From JBFJVZ01 sp041623895 (GTDB taxonomy: Bacteria; Planctomycetota; Planctomycetia; Pirellulales; Pirellulaceae), in assembly GCA_041623895.1 (NCBI GenBank), contig JBFJVZ010000195.1, positions 1-13,554 on the forward strand: a stretch of 13,554 nt of DNA. Reading direction: 5' to 3'. The notes below the pieces were generated by a model, which was given only the letters and a program-made list of their open reading frames with translations, made no database searches and had not been told where the DNA came from. The position numbers and the translations under genes are program-made. Within the stretch, counting starts at the first letter, position 1; every line of letters begins with the position of its first letter. Below, piece after piece: positions 12,941 through 13,554 of this stretch.

Positions 12941-13554
12941 ATGAACGCGTCGAAAGCGAAACGGACACCCGCCGTGGAAGCAACACGGCCACACGGCCTG
13001 GGCCGACGGAGCTTGCTTCAGGCGGGCACGGCTTCCATCGTCCTGTCCGCACTTGGCAATCATGCATGGGGACAGGCGGCCGATCAGACAAAGCGGGTCG
13101 GCCTGATCGGCGCGGGTTGGTACGGTAAGAGTGATCTCTGGCGTTTGATCCAGGTTGCACCGGTCGAAGTGGTCTCGATCTGTGATCCAGATCAGCGGAT
13201 GCTCCAAGAAGCGGTGGAGATTGCCAGTCAAAGGCAAAAGTCCGGCGCCAAACCACGCACCTACAGCGACTATCGCAAGATGCTGGACGAGCATGATTTG
13301 GATATTGTGGTGATCGGCTCGCCGGACCACTGGCACGCTCTCCAGACCATCGCGGCCGTCGAAGCGGGGGCAGACGTGTACGTCCAGAAACCGATCAGTG
13401 TCGATGTTCGTGAAGGCGAAGCGATGATCGACGCAGCCCGTAAGCACGGGCGAGTCGTGCAAGTGGGAACGCAGCGGAAAAGCACGCCCCACTTGATCCA
13501 GGCAAAGCAGAAAGTGGTCGATAGCGGGCTGCTGGGAACGATCGGCCACGTGGA
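12941..13554 (+). CDS. Gfo/Idh/MocA-family oxidoreductase with Tat signal (partial, runs off the right edge)
   Basis: The first 204 residues are present. A Tat signal, GRRSLLQAG (21-29) with a hydrophobic stretch to about residue 45, is followed by a Rossmann fold: RVGLIGAGWYG (52-62), ICDPD (80-84), SPDHWH (127-132), the QKP variant of the family's EKP motif (149-151) and VGTQRKS (175-181). These enzymes are NAD(P)-dependent and act on sugars or cyclitols. Tat-exported members with HWH and QKP are very common in planctomycetes, where they are thought to serve in sugar processing outside the cytoplasm. The start at 12941 is supported by GAGG at 12929-12932. No stop occurs before the end of the window, so the C-terminal substrate domain is not seen. 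Confidence 0.93.
   Translation, partial: MNASKAKRTPAVEATRPHGLGRRSLLQAGTASIVLSALGNHAWGQAADQTKRVGLIGAGWYGKSDLWRLIQVAPVEVVSICDPDQRMLQEAVEIASQRQKSGAKPRTYSDYRKMLDEHDLDIVVIGSPDHWHALQTIAAVEAGADVYVQKPISVDVREGEAMIDAARKHGRVVQVGTQRKSTPHLIQAKQKVVDSGLLGTIGHV

Overview
The window looks like chromosomal DNA of a marine planctomycete of the Rhodopirellula/Pirellulales kind. I infer this from style, not from a marker gene: moderate-to-high GC, loosely packed genes, few strong ribosome-binding sites, many exported proteins, a Tat-exported Gfo/Idh/MocA oxidoreductase with the SPDHWH and QKP motifs, a secreted calcineurin-like phosphoesterase, and GC-rich hairpins without U-tails between genes. No rRNA, tRNA, CRISPR array, transposase or phage gene was seen.

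Region 1 (about 500-4059, +) is a sulfane-sulfur (persulfide) detoxification and sensing locus. It holds an ArsR-type repressor, a YgaP-like membrane rhodanese, a CstB-like fusion of persulfide dioxygenase, pseudo-rhodanese and rhodanese, and an exported two-part protein that joins a duplicated helical His-rich module to a DsrE-like domain. Two copies of one operator pattern (ATATCG-N8-CGATA[T/A]) sit at the repressor promoter and directly in front of the rhodanese gene. This gives a readable regulatory model: the repressor controls itself and, separately, the enzymes.

Region 2 (4093-8433): a small two-helix membrane protein of unknown function (-) is divergent from a three-gene + operon of a FabG-like SDR, a fused family I CoA-transferase and an MHS-family carboxylate:H+ symporter. 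The operon can be read as uptake, CoA activation and redox conversion of a short carboxylic or 3-hydroxy/3-oxo acid. Its promoter places the transcript start on or next to the ATG, so the mRNA should be leaderless or nearly so.

Region 3 (8434-11641): a beta-carbonic anhydrase (-) is divergent from an N-terminal fragment of DabA (the DUF2309 subunit of the DAB inorganic-carbon pump). The fragment stops after 232 codons, before the zinc-site part of the family. A hairpin and a CaCA-family Na+/Ca2+ antiporter follow. The 461-nt gap between carbonic anhydrase and the DabA fragment has no convincing gene but holds several short repeats. This looks like a decayed inorganic-carbon locus.

Region 4 (11642-13554): a promoter-bearing gap, an exported metallophosphoesterase and the start of a Tat-exported Gfo/Idh/MocA oxidoreductase that runs off the right edge.

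The most interesting points are the paired operators of the persulfide locus, the exported DsrE fusion with its internal duplication, the truncated DabA beside carbonic anhydrase, and the probably leaderless catabolic operon.
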